DNA from: CAYRLW01 sp964425215
Lineage (GTDB): Bacteria; Spirochaetota; Spirochaetia; Treponematales; Breznakiellaceae
Length of the DNA stretch: 64,000 bases
Assembly: GCA_964425215.1 (NCBI GenBank)
Contig: CAYRLW010000007.1
Coordinates: 1-64,000, forward strand
Direction: 5' to 3'
Shown here in pieces: positions 34,679-43,392 of this stretch; the first letter of the stretch is position 1, and each line of letters starts with the position of its first letter. The notes below the pieces were generated by a model, which saw only the letters and a program-made list of their open reading frames with translations, did no database searches and was not told the origin of the DNA. A program made the translations under genes and the position numbers.

Positions 34679-36079
34679 ATGATGCGATCATTGTACGCCG
34701 GAGTGTCGGGCCTTCAGAACCATCAAATTCGGATGGATGTGGTTGGAAATAATATTTCGAACGTAAACACCACGGGTTTTAAAAAAGGCCGGGTTGAATT
34801 TCAAGACCTTTTATACCAGCAGATGTCCGGCTCCGCCCGGCCTACCACCGAGGTGGGGGGGGTAAACCCAAAAGAAGTGGGCTTGGGTATGTCGGTCGCT
34901 TCTATCGATACGATCCATACCCAGGGGTCTTTACAGACCACCGGTGTGGGGACCGACTTGGCGATCCAAGGGCAGGGCTTTTTCCTGTTAAAGGACGGAG
35001 AAAAGGCTTTTTATACCCGGGCCGGTGATTTTGGCTTGGACCAGGCGGGAACTCTGGTTAATCCTGCCAACGGGATGCGGGTCCAGGGCTGGATGGCCCG
35101 GGACGTAAACGGTAGTCCCCGTATCGATTCTGCCCGAAACACGGAGGATCTTATCATCCCCGTGGGTTCAAAGGATCCCGCTAAGGCGACCAGCGTCGTG
35201 GACTTTGCCTGTAACCTGGACAAAAGGACCCCCGAAATTCCCGCCAACGCCGGACCGGGGGCTGTTTTGGAAGGCACCTGGGGTACCGAATTCAAGGTGT
35301 ACGATACCTTTGGGCAAGAGCATACCCTACGGGTGGATTTTACCCGCGCCCCGGGAACGAATAACCGTTGGCAAGCGGCGGTGACCGTGGACCCGACCGC
35401 GGCGACGGCGACCAATACGGCTGTTTCCATTGGACCCAACCCTCCCGCGCCGGGGGGGGCTAACAATTTTACGGTTAATTTTTCCAACCTGGGAACCCTG
35501 GCGGGGGCCACCGACGCCCAGGGCAACACGGCTCCCGCAGAGGGGGACGTGAACGTACGGGTAGCCTTTGACGTTCAAGGGGCCACTCCCCAGGCAAACG
35601 GCCAACCCACCCGGCAGGAATTCAACATCAATTTGGGCAAGATCGGAAGCGTGGTGAACACCATCACCCAATTCGCAGAAAAAAGTTCCACCAAGGCCTT
35701 TTCGCAGGATGGGTATCCCATGGGCTACTTGGAAAACTTTAAAATTGACCAAAGCGGTGTCATCACGGGGGTATTTTCTAACGGCACGAATCGACTTTTA
35801 GGGCAGGTAGCCCTGGCGACGTTTACCAACCCCGGAGGTTTGGAAAAAGCGGGGGAGAGTACCTTTGTGGTTTCCAATAACTCGGGAATTGCCAATATAG
35901 GTCCCTCGGGTATCGCTGGAAAGGGAAAGATAATTTCCGGTGCCCTTGAAATGTCCAACGTGGATTTGGCGGAACAGTTTACCGACATGATCGTAACCCA
36001 GCGGGGTTTTCAGGCAAACTCTAAAACCATTCAGACCGCGGACCAGCTTTTACAGGAACTCTTAACGTTAAAGAGATAA
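34679..36079 (+). CDS. flgE: Flagellar hook protein FlgE
   Basis: A 466-residue hook subunit. The N-terminal rod/hook signature is 'MRSLYAGVSGLQNHQIRMDV' with 'NNISNVNTTGFKK', and the C-terminal helix ends 'IQTADQLLQELLTLKR'. Lys165, Cys178 and Asn179 (counted from the first ATG) fall exactly where T. denticola FlgE has the residues that make its inter-subunit lysinoalanine cross-link. Cys178 is in 'DFACNLDKR'. The cross-link is inferred. A second ATG follows directly (34682). Confidence 0.95.
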   Translation: MMRSLYAGVSGLQNHQIRMDVVGNNISNVNTTGFKKGRVEFQDLLYQQMSGSARPTTEVGGVNPKEVGLGMSVASIDTIHTQGSLQTTGVGTDLAIQGQGFFLLKDGEKAFYTRAGDFGLDQAGTLVNPANGMRVQGWMARDVNGSPRIDSARNTEDLIIPVGSKDPAKATSVVDFACNLDKRTPEIPANAGPGAVLEGTWGTEFKVYDTFGQEHTLRVDFTRAPGTNNRWQAAVTVDPTAATATNTAVSIGPNPPAPGGANNFTVNFSNLGTLAGATDAQGNTAPAEGDVNVRVAFDVQGATPQANGQPTRQEFNINLGKIGSVVNTITQFAEKSSTKAFSQDGYPMGYLENFKIDQSGVITGVFSNGTNRLLGQVALATFTNPGGLEKAGESTFVVSNNSGIANIGPSGIAGKGKIISGALEMSNVDLAEQFTDMIVTQRGFQANSKTIQTADQLLQELLTLKR

Positions 36080-36098
36080 TATGGTAGTGTAGGGTATA

Positions 36099-36296
36099 AT
36101 GATACAAGTAACCCGTTTAGATGGGGTGGAGTATTTTCTCAACCCCCATCAGATTGAATCCATCGAGACCCATCCGGATACCACGTTGGTAATGTTGTCG
36201 GGGAAACGTATCGTGATTAAGGAAAAACCACAGACCGTGATCGACCGAATCATCGAATATCGCCGAAAAATTGGCGGCTTTAAAAACGAGGAGTAG
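36099..36296 (+). CDS. flbD: FlbD/SwrD family motility protein
   Basis: A 65-residue protein with the family core 'VTRLDGVEYFLNPHQIESIE' and 'DTTLVMLSGKRIVIKE'. In Bacillus SwrD raises flagellar motor power; FlbD is the spirochaete homologue found between flgE and motA. AGGG precedes the ATG closely. It is 6 bases from motA, which fits a role with the stator. Confidence 0.9.
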   Translation: MIQVTRLDGVEYFLNPHQIESIETHPDTTLVMLSGKRIVIKEKPQTVIDRIIEYRRKIGGFKNEE

Positions 36297-36302
36297 GGGA
36301 CC

Positions 36303-37085
36303 ATGAATTTAGCGACCATCATCGGTCTAGTTGGCGGTTTAGGCATGACCCTTATGGCGATCCTCAGCTCCGGCGGGACGCCAATGACCTACTTTGATAT
36401 CGCTTCGGTCTTTATGACCATCGTGGGTTCCTACCTGGTCCTCTACGTTCAGTTTGGGCTTCAGGAAGTACTGGGGGTTTTTAATATCATTGGACTCACC
36501 TTTAAAATTCCCCAATGGGGTGAGCAGGGAATTATAACAAAACTGATGTCCTTTTCCGATAAGGCGCGGCGGGAAGGTCTTTTAGCCCTGGAAGAGGAGC
36601 TGGAGGACCTGGACGACGAGTTTATGAAAAAGGGTCTCCGATTGGTGGTGGACGGCACGGACGCGGAAATTATACGGGTGCTTATGGATACGGAGTTGAA
36701 CCAAATGCAGGATCGGCACTCCGCCAAAATAGGTATTATCGACGCGTGGTCCAAAATAGCCCCCGGTATGGGAATGCTCGGTACCGTTACCGGTCTTATC
36801 GCCATGATGAAAAACCTGGAAGATAAGAGCCAAATCGGTCCGAATATGGCCGTCGCTCTGATAACCACCTTTTACGGGGCTATTATGGCCAACGTCATCT
36901 TTATCCCCATGGTGGGTAAACTGAAGGATATGGACGCCGCGGAAGTGAAGGTTAAGGAAATGATCATAGAGGGGGTTCTTTCTATTCAAGCGGGGGATAA
37001 CCCCCGTATTTTGGCCTTGAAACTCCTCTCTTATTTGAATCCTTCCGTAAGAAAATCGGTGGAAGCGGAAATCCTAAAGGATTAG
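36303..37085 (+). CDS. motA: Flagellar motor stator protein MotA
   Basis: A 260-residue proton or sodium channel subunit. Four membrane helices: two near the N-terminus ('IIGLVGGLGMTLMAILSSGG', 'IASVFMTIVGSYLVLYVQF') and two later ('WSKIAPGMGMLGTVTGLIA', 'VALITTFYGAIMANVIFIPM'). The large cytoplasmic loop between them carries the charged rotor-contact region ('ALEEELEDLDDEFMKKGLR'). It pairs with MotB, encoded 3 bases downstream. Confidence 0.95.
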   Translation: MNLATIIGLVGGLGMTLMAILSSGGTPMTYFDIASVFMTIVGSYLVLYVQFGLQEVLGVFNIIGLTFKIPQWGEQGIITKLMSFSDKARREGLLALEEELEDLDDEFMKKGLRLVVDGTDAEIIRVLMDTELNQMQDRHSAKIGIIDAWSKIAPGMGMLGTVTGLIAMMKNLEDKSQIGPNMAVALITTFYGAIMANVIFIPMVGKLKDMDAAEVKVKEMIIEGVLSIQAGDNPRILALKLLSYLNPSVRKSVEAEILKD

Positions 37086-37088
37086 GGT

Positions 37089-37820
37089 ATGCCAAAAAAG
37101 AAAAAAGAAGAGGGTAGCGCGGGTGCTCCAGAATGGATAGTTACCTATTCGGATATGGTTACCCTGCTTCTCTGTTTCTTTGTTGCCCTTTTTAACACTT
37201 CCCAGGTGGACGAAGTCCAATTACAACAAATGATTTCTTCGCTTAACAATATCGGGATGGGAGCCGCCGAAGGAGGGGCTACCCTTTCTGCGGGTCGAAA
37301 CGCCGATTTGGGCAACACGATCATGTCGCTTCCTTCGATGGAACGGGGCCGATCCTTAGCCACGGCGAAAAAAAAGGCCACTAGTCTTTTTGCTCCGGAA
37401 ATAAAATCCAATAAAATACGGGTATCCACCGACGAACGGGGGTTGGTGATCAGTCTCGCTTCGGACGCTTTTTTTGGTCCCGCCAGCGCCCAGCTGAACA
37501 TAGAGCAAACCCGGGATATCATGATCCGTTTGGCCACCCTCCTGTCTTCCAACGATTTGGCGGGCAGAAAATTCAGGATAGAAGGGCACACCGACTCGGC
37601 CCCTATCGATCCAAAGGGCCCTTGGAAGTCCAACTGGGAACTGTCCGCTACCCGGTCCATCAATGTGCTACACTTTCTTACCGATTTAGGGGTAGATGAA
37701 AAGCGGTTTCAGGTCGCCGGTTTCGCCGATACGGTGCCCCTGGCTTCCAACGATACGGCGGAAGGCCGGGCGTATAATCGAAGGGTGGATATTGTGATTC
37801 TGGATTCCGGTCATTTGTAG
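37089..37820 (+). CDS. motB: Flagellar motor stator protein MotB
   Basis: A 243-residue protein. A single membrane helix follows the basic start and carries the ion-binding aspartate, Asp22, in 'VTYSDMVTLLLCFFVALF'. The C-terminal OmpA-like domain (about 120-240) has the peptidoglycan-binding pattern 'IEGHTDSAPID' and 'NRRVDIVI'. It anchors the stator to the cell wall. Coupling ion (H+ or Na+) cannot be read from this alone. Confidence 0.95.
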   Translation: MPKKKKEEGSAGAPEWIVTYSDMVTLLLCFFVALFNTSQVDEVQLQQMISSLNNIGMGAAEGGATLSAGRNADLGNTIMSLPSMERGRSLATAKKKATSLFAPEIKSNKIRVSTDERGLVISLASDAFFGPASAQLNIEQTRDIMIRLATLLSSNDLAGRKFRIEGHTDSAPIDPKGPWKSNWELSATRSINVLHFLTDLGVDEKRFQVAGFADTVPLASNDTAEGRAYNRRVDIVILDSGHL

Positions 37821-37838
37821 AAAAGGGATATACGGTGT

Positions 37839-37867
37839 TTGCAAATCCGGACCTTTTCGTGTAGTAT
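37839..37867 (+). promoter_or_regulatory. Possible internal promoter before fliL
   Basis: TTGCAA (37839-37844), 17 bases, TAGTAT (37862-37867), each 4 of 6 matches. The 85-base motB-fliL gap is one of the longest in the motility operon, which supports a secondary promoter, but the match is modest. Confidence 0.3.
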
Positions 37868-37905
37868 TAGGGAGTCCCGAATAAGATTTTCGCAGGAGTT
37901 AACCC

Positions 37906-38463
37906 ATGGCAGACAACCGTGACGAACTGGATCTTGATGGTTCCGAGGCTTCGGGAGGCGAAGGGGGACCAAAAAAAACCTCGGGTCTGGCGTCTCTTTT
38001 GCCTAACCTTCTCAAATTTATCGCTATCGGGGTAGGGGCCCTTATTTTTATAGCCACGGTTTCGGTAATTACCTTCAATATACTTAACGGATCAGGAAAA
38101 TCGCAGACCAATTTGCCCACCGCAGACCCCTACAACGCCGCCCGGCCCCAGTATTCCTGGTTTACCACGATCGGGGTGATACGCACCAGGACGAAGGATC
38201 CCACCCCTTACTCGGTGGTGGTAAACATGATTATCGGCTATGATTTAAACGATAAGAACGCCCAAACGGAACTAACCAATCGGCTGTACGAATTGAAAGA
38301 CTTTGTACGCAATTATTTCAGTTCAAAAACCGCGGCGGAACTTCGGACCGAAAACGAGGAACAGTTAAAAATCGAAATAAAGGAACAATTGAACACGAGA
38401 ATTTTAGAAAAGGCCAAGGCAAGGGAAATTCTGTTCCAGCAGTTAGACGTGGTTGAAATGTAA
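37906..38463 (+). CDS. fliL: Flagellar basal-body protein FliL
   Basis: A 185-residue protein with a cytoplasmic N-tail, one membrane helix ('FIAIGVGALIFIATVSVITFN', about 45-65) and a periplasmic domain ending in a conserved helix ('LNTRILEKAKAREILFQQLDVVEM'). FliL encircles or stabilises the stators and in spirochaetes affects flagellar orientation and motor force. AGGAG precedes the ATG. Confidence 0.93.
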   Translation: MADNRDELDLDGSEASGGEGGPKKTSGLASLLPNLLKFIAIGVGALIFIATVSVITFNILNGSGKSQTNLPTADPYNAARPQYSWFTTIGVIRTRTKDPTPYSVVVNMIIGYDLNDKNAQTELTNRLYELKDFVRNYFSSKTAAELRTENEEQLKIEIKEQLNTRILEKAKAREILFQQLDVVEM

Positions 38464-38483
38464 GGAGAAAGGCGAACGCAAAT

Positions 38484-39515
38484 ATGACGGAAGTACTTTC
38501 CCAGGAAGAGATAGACCAGTTACTCACCGCGATTAACGCGGGGGAAGCGGAACCGGAGGATTTTAAACCCGCCGCAGATACCCGCAAAATAAAAATTTAC
38601 GATTTTAAACGGCCCGATAAATTTTCCAAGGAACAGATCCGAACGGTTTCAATTATGCACGAAACCTTCGCCCGTCTTACCACCACGTCACTCTCCGCCA
38701 ACTTGCGGAGCATGGTGCACGTGCATGTGGCATCGGTAGATCAGCTTACCTACGAAGAATTTATCCGTTCCATACCCACACCCACCACCTTAGCGATTAT
38801 CAATATGGACCCCCTTAAGGGAAACGCTATCCTGGAAATAGATCCCGCGGTGACCTTCTCTATCATTGATCGTCTGTTTGGCGGTACCGGCGAGGGGACC
38901 AAGGCCCAGCACGAACTAACGGATATTGAACAGTCGGTCATGGAAGGTATCATCGTTCGAATTCTGGGAAATATGCGGGAAGCCTGGGCCCAGGTTATCG
39001 ACCTACGGCCCCGGTTAGGACAGATAGACACGAATCCCCAGTTTGCCCAAATCGTTCCCCCCACAGAAATGGTGGTTTTGGTAACCCTGGAGACCAAGGT
39101 GGGGGAGGTAGAGGGGATGATGAACTTTTGTATCCCCTATTTGACCATAGAACCGATCATCGGAAAATTATCCGCCCAATACTGGTATTCTTCCGTACGC
39201 CGGGGGACCACCACGGAAAACCTTAACATTCTTAAGGAAAAGCTTTCAAATGTCGATGTTAATGTGGTAGCGGAGATAGGAAAAATTCAAATTCCCGTAC
39301 GGGATGTATTATCTCTTCGGGTTAACGACGTTATTCGTCTGTATAACGTACGGGTAGGGGATCCCATGACCTTAAATATCGGAAATAAAAAGAAGTTCCT
39401 CTGCCGTCCCGGGGTGATAGGGAAAAAAATGGCGGTTCAAATAGTAAAGAAAATGGCCGAGTTCGAGCAGGAAGAATTTGAGGAGCTCGCGTCGGAAGGA
39501 GAGGAAAGCTTATGA
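38484..39515 (+). CDS. fliM: Flagellar switch protein FliM
   Basis: A 343-residue C-ring protein. The N-terminal CheY-P-binding peptide is 'LSQEEIDQLLTAI'. The middle CheC-like domain contains 'GGTGEGTKAQHELTDIEQSVM', and the C-terminal SpoA domain has 'DVLSLRVNDVIRL'. It sets the direction of rotation. Its stop overlaps the fliY start by 4 bases. Confidence 0.95.
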   Translation: MTEVLSQEEIDQLLTAINAGEAEPEDFKPAADTRKIKIYDFKRPDKFSKEQIRTVSIMHETFARLTTTSLSANLRSMVHVHVASVDQLTYEEFIRSIPTPTTLAIINMDPLKGNAILEIDPAVTFSIIDRLFGGTGEGTKAQHELTDIEQSVMEGIIVRILGNMREAWAQVIDLRPRLGQIDTNPQFAQIVPPTEMVVLVTLETKVGEVEGMMNFCIPYLTIEPIIGKLSAQYWYSSVRRGTTTENLNILKEKLSNVDVNVVAEIGKIQIPVRDVLSLRVNDVIRLYNVRVGDPMTLNIGNKKKFLCRPGVIGKKMAVQIVKKMAEFEQEEFEELASEGEESL

Positions 39516-40711
39516 GCGACGGCGCTCTTTCACAGGATGAAATTGATGCTCTGCTAGCTGGGGTAGATTCTTCGAGTTTTGGGGCCCCCACGGCGCCTTC
39601 TCCTTCGGCGGCTTCCGACGAAGCGGGGCCTCTGCGGGATTTTCTCGCGTCTACGGTTCAAGCCCAATCGTCTAATCTTTCCATGATGACCGGGGCAAAG
39701 GTGGGTCTCCAGGCTCCCCAGGTAGAAAAGGTAAATCGAGAATCCTTTTTGCAGAAACTCCCTGATATGGTTACCGCCGTTAAGGCGGATTTTACCTCCG
39801 GGTTTCCCGGGGAACACCTGTTCATTTTTTCCGAGGATGTGGCTAAACGTATCGCCAGTTTGATGAACAAGGAAGAAAACATCGAATTGGATGAAATGGC
39901 CCTTTCGGTGATTGGAGAAGTGGTATCCCAGTTAACGGGAACTCAAATTACCACCCTGACCGATAAAACGGGAAATAAAAATATAGCCTCCCTATCACCC
40001 CAGGCGACCAACGTCCCCAAGGCAGTGGTAGCCCTTCCGTCGGGGGATTTTATTCGGGCCACCTATCAAATTAACCTGGGGGACGGAAATTCCCTGCCCC
40101 TTTGGGAGGTTTTTAGCGCCCAAACCGCCAGGGATATAGCCAGCGCCTTGGGAAGCGCTTCCGGTGGGATGGATCAGATGGGAAACCTTGCCGGTGCCGG
40201 TGCCTTTGGCGGCTCCCCGATGGGCGCGAGCCCCGGGGGCGCTTCCATGGGAGCGGGAGGCATGGGCGGAGCTATGGGTCAGGCCATGGGAGGCGGGGCT
40301 TTTGGCATGGCGGGCCCTGGAGCCATGGGAGGCCTGGGAGCCGGCGCCTTTGGCTCACCCATGGGCGGAGGCTTCGCTATGGGCGGGCCCGCGACGAACG
40401 TTCAGTCGGTTCAGTTCCCCAATTTAATGCCCCAAAACGTTTCCAGCGAACAGGGAAATATCGGCCTTATCATGGACGTCTACATGGAGATGACCGTAGA
40501 GTTAGGCCGTACAAAAAAACTGATAAAAGAAATTCTCGGTATGGGCGAAGGCACGATTATCGAGTTGGATAAACTGGCCGGAGAGCCGGTGGATATTTTG
40601 GTAAACCATAAATTGATTGCCAAGGGCGAGGTCGTGGTTATCGACGAAAACTTTGGCGTCCGGGTTACCGAAATCGTTTCGCCTATGGAAAGAATGTCCG
40701 ATATGGGGTAA
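39512..40711 (+). CDS. fliY: Flagellar switch protein FliY (FliN family, long form)
   Basis: A 399-residue protein. It begins with its own CheY-P-binding-like peptide ('LSQDEIDALLAGV'), continues with a CheC-like domain (about 65-210), then a flexible linker of about 80 residues made almost only of Gly, Met and Ala, and ends with a FliN/SpoA domain ('MEMTVELGRTKKLIKEIL' to the end). Plain FliN is about 80-140 residues; this three-part form matches Bacillus FliY. Some annotate the spirochaete gene as fliN. ATG 39512 lies inside the fliM stop. Confidence 0.9.
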   Translation: MSDGALSQDEIDALLAGVDSSSFGAPTAPSPSAASDEAGPLRDFLASTVQAQSSNLSMMTGAKVGLQAPQVEKVNRESFLQKLPDMVTAVKADFTSGFPGEHLFIFSEDVAKRIASLMNKEENIELDEMALSVIGEVVSQLTGTQITTLTDKTGNKNIASLSPQATNVPKAVVALPSGDFIRATYQINLGDGNSLPLWEVFSAQTARDIASALGSASGGMDQMGNLAGAGAFGGSPMGASPGGASMGAGGMGGAMGQAMGGGAFGMAGPGAMGGLGAGAFGSPMGGGFAMGGPATNVQSVQFPNLMPQNVSSEQGNIGLIMDVYMEMTVELGRTKKLIKEILGMGEGTIIELDKLAGEPVDILVNHKLIAKGEVVVIDENFGVRVTEIVSPMERMSDMG

Positions 40712-40779
40712 ACTGTTCGGGATGAAAGCCCACCGGCTTCATTCGATTCTTGTAAAAGAGAATCGTTTTCGGGAGGGGT

Positions 40780-41472
40780 ATGCTGATCAAATTCCGTATA
40801 GTTAACCTGGTTTTTTTATTCGTTTTGCTTTCCTGGGTACCCTTGTACGCCCAAACATCCTCTAAGAATGGGTCTTCCCCCGGGGCCGCCGTTCCGTCGG
40901 CGGGGGGCGCCCCAGCGGCGTCGGCAACCAAACCAGCAACGATCTCCCCGTCTGCGTCGGCCACGCAAAACCCCGGAACCACCGACGAAACGGCCCTGAT
41001 CCTGGGGGAACCAACGGCCAACGGTACCGTGGCCCCCGCGACTTCATCGGTTTGGGTCGTTATTAAGATGGTCCTCGTTTTAGCCCTGGTGGCCGCGGCG
41101 GTGTACGGGGTGGTCTTTGTTTTAAAAAAGGTAGCCCGGCCGACGGAAAAAAAGGACCCCTTTTTACGGGTTTTAGCCACCGCTTCCGTAGGATCAAACC
41201 GTTTTGTTCACGTGGTAGCCCTGGGCTCCAAGGCCTACCTGGTGGGTTCTGGAGACGCGGGGGTCAATCTGATCGCCGAGGTGGACGATAAGGAGACCCT
41301 GGACGCCATGTTGTTGGATGAATCCCAACGGGACGCGGAAGGGCGGGGGCCAGGAACGTTGGATTTTAAAACCATCCTTCGACGCTTTTCCCCCCCATCG
41401 TCCGGTACTCCTAACGCCCAGGCCTCGGTGGAAAAACTCCGGAAACGCCGGGAACGGATCCAGGGGTTATAG
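40780..41472 (+). CDS. fliO: Flagellar export gate-assembly protein FliO (FliZ)
   Basis: A 230-residue protein with a signal-peptide-like start ('FRIVNLVFLFVLLSWVPLYAQ'), an Ala/Pro/Ser-rich periplasmic linker, one membrane helix ('IKMVLVLALVAAAVYGVVFVL', about 90-110) and a cytoplasmic domain with 'ASVGSNRFVHVVALGSKAYLV', as in FliO. It helps assemble FliP. In Borrelia the gene in this place is called fliZ. It lies 3 bases before fliP. Confidence 0.88.
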   Translation: MLIKFRIVNLVFLFVLLSWVPLYAQTSSKNGSSPGAAVPSAGGAPAASATKPATISPSASATQNPGTTDETALILGEPTANGTVAPATSSVWVVIKMVLVLALVAAAVYGVVFVLKKVARPTEKKDPFLRVLATASVGSNRFVHVVALGSKAYLVGSGDAGVNLIAEVDDKETLDAMLLDESQRDAEGRGPGTLDFKTILRRFSPPSSGTPNAQASVEKLRKRRERIQGL

Positions 41473-41475
41473 ACT

Positions 41476-42321
41476 ATGGTTCGTCAAAAAATTCTCTTTT
41501 TAACCGTTTTTGCCCTCTTTTTTTTATCCATCCCGGATCTTTTCGCCCAAACCACTACCCAGGGAAGTACCCAGAACCCCAATTTTCCTAGCCGGTCCAC
41601 CCAGGGAACGGTTCAAATTCCCACTCCCCCCGCGAATCCGGTGGTTCCCTTCGTTAATGTTTCGGTCCGTAACCCCACCACGGGTAAAGAAGTAGCCTTT
41701 TCTCTCCAGATCCTGCTGTTGCTGACCGTCCTCTCGTTAGCCCCGAGCTTGCTCATTTTAATGACCAGCTTCCTCCGTATTTCCATCGTTTTAGACTTTG
41801 TTAAACGGGCTCTATCCCTGCAATCTTCCCCCCCAAACCAGGTTGTTTTGGGTATTTCTCTATTTTTAACCATATTTATCATGTGGCCCACCTTTGACGA
41901 AATGTACACCAAGTCTTTTAAACCCCTCTCCGATGGGACTATCGGGGTGGAACAGGCGTATAGGGAAGCGGAAAAACCCCTGCGTATATTTATGTACACC
42001 CAAATGAGAAATCACCCGGAAAATATCCGGCTCTTTATGTCCATGCGGGGACTCCCGAAACCCAACACCCTCTCGGATGTTCCGACCTACGTGCTTATTC
42101 CCGCGTTTATTTTAAACGAACTAACCGTGGCCTTTAAAATAGGAATTCTCCTTTTCATCCCTTTCATAGTGATCGATATGGTGGTGGCCAGCGCCCTAAT
42201 GTCCATGGGTATGATCATGCTTCCGCCGGTGATGATATCCATGCCCTTTAAATTGATCCTTTTTGTGCTGGTGGATGGCTGGAGTCTTTTGACCCAACAG
42301 TTAGTCCGTTCCTTCGGTTAG
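41476..42321 (+). CDS. fliP: Flagellar type III export gate protein FliP
   Basis: A 281-residue protein. It has a cleavable signal sequence ('ILFLTVFALFFLSIPDLFAQ'), then membrane helices ('LLLLTVLSLAPSLLILMTSF', 'VVLGISLFLTIFIMWPTF') and the C-terminal pair, which includes 'FIVIDMVVASALMSMGMIML'. 'RISIVLDFVKRALSLQ' is the family signature. FliP, FliQ and FliR form the helical export pore. Confidence 0.95.
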   Translation: MVRQKILFLTVFALFFLSIPDLFAQTTTQGSTQNPNFPSRSTQGTVQIPTPPANPVVPFVNVSVRNPTTGKEVAFSLQILLLLTVLSLAPSLLILMTSFLRISIVLDFVKRALSLQSSPPNQVVLGISLFLTIFIMWPTFDEMYTKSFKPLSDGTIGVEQAYREAEKPLRIFMYTQMRNHPENIRLFMSMRGLPKPNTLSDVPTYVLIPAFILNELTVAFKIGILLFIPFIVIDMVVASALMSMGMIMLPPVMISMPFKLILFVLVDGWSLLTQQLVRSFG

Positions 42322-42330
42322 GAGTGAATC

Positions 42331-42600
42331 ATGGGAATCGGTGAAATCACGTCCCTGATGCGGGGAGGGGTGTTTCAAATCCTACTCCTTTCGGCGCCCC
42401 TGCTGTTGACCGCCCTGGTGGTGGGCTTGATCGTATCGATCCTACAGGCTACCACGTCGATTCAAGAGCAGACCCTGACCTTTGTTCCCAAAATTTTGGC
42501 GATTATGCTGGTTTTAGCGCTCCTGGGGGGGTGGATGTTTTCTTCCCTGGGGGACTACACGGTTCAGCTGTTCAAAATGATTCCCCAGATGACGAGGTAG
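42331..42600 (+). CDS. fliQ: Flagellar type III export gate protein FliQ
   Basis: An 89-residue protein with two membrane helices: 'LLLSAPLLLTALVVGLIVSI' and 'ILAIMLVLALLGGWMFSSL'. The connecting 'LQATTSIQEQTLTFVPK' is the family signature. It has the normal length and lies between fliP and fliR. GGAG precedes the ATG. Confidence 0.95.
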   Translation: MGIGEITSLMRGGVFQILLLSAPLLLTALVVGLIVSILQATTSIQEQTLTFVPKILAIMLVLALLGGWMFSSLGDYTVQLFKMIPQMTR

Positions 42601-42603
42601 GCG

Positions 42604-43392
42604 GTGTTCGACGAAATCCTGGCTAAGGCGCCTCTTTTTTTAATGCTCGCGGTTCGAGCTTTGGCGATGATAGAAACGGCGCCCCTTATCTCTTCGGATT
42701 CGAATCCCCAGGTGGCCAAGGTCGCTTTGGCTGGCTTTACCGCTTTTTCCGCCCTGCCTTCGGTTCCCGCTTCCTTCATTACGGCGGATATGTATACCCT
42801 CAGCTTTGCCTTTATGCTGGTGGGAGAAGCCATCATTGGCATTATTTTAGGATTTTACTTAACCATAATTTATTCCGCCTTTAGCGCGGCGGGGCAATTT
42901 TTCTCTCTCCAAATGGGCTTTGGAGCGTCGGAAACCTTTGACCCCCTGGCGCAAATCGAAAATCCTCTGCTAGGACAATTTTTAAACCTCATCGCCATGC
43001 TCGTCTTTCTTACCGTGGATGGGTTTCAAAAATTATTTTTAGGCGGCTTTTTCCGGTCCCTCCAATCCTTAAGCGTAGCTTCCCTTATAAAAGGGCGGGA
43101 ACAAATTTTAAAAATTCTTGTGGGCGGCTTTTCATCCCTGTTTCTCGACGCCCTTGTGTTATCCATGCCTATTTTGGGAACCCTTTTTCTTATTTCTCTA
43201 GCCATGGGTCTGCTTTCCAAGGCGGCTCCCCAGATGAATCTTCTGACCGAAGGGTTTCCTATTTCGATTACCGTGGCCTACATTCTCATTTTGGCCACCT
43301 TACCCTTTCTGGTGGAAGCGTTCTCCCGAATTATAGACGCGGGGTTTGGTCAAATCGAGCAAATGTTCGTGCTGTTAAAGGGAGGGACCTGA
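42604..43392 (+). CDS. fliR: Flagellar type III export gate protein FliR
   Basis: A 262-residue protein with about six hydrophobic segments. Family features include 'RALAMIETAPLISS', 'GEAIIGIILGFYLTIIYSAF', 'QMGFGASETFDPLA' and 'AAPQMNLLTEGFPISI'. It forms part of the export pore with FliP and FliQ. The GTG start is 3 bases after fliQ. The last base of its stop is the first base of the flhB ATG. Confidence 0.94.
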   Translation: MFDEILAKAPLFLMLAVRALAMIETAPLISSDSNPQVAKVALAGFTAFSALPSVPASFITADMYTLSFAFMLVGEAIIGIILGFYLTIIYSAFSAAGQFFSLQMGFGASETFDPLAQIENPLLGQFLNLIAMLVFLTVDGFQKLFLGGFFRSLQSLSVASLIKGREQILKILVGGFSSLFLDALVLSMPILGTLFLISLAMGLLSKAAPQMNLLTEGFPISITVAYILILATLPFLVEAFSRIIDAGFGQIEQMFVLLKGGT

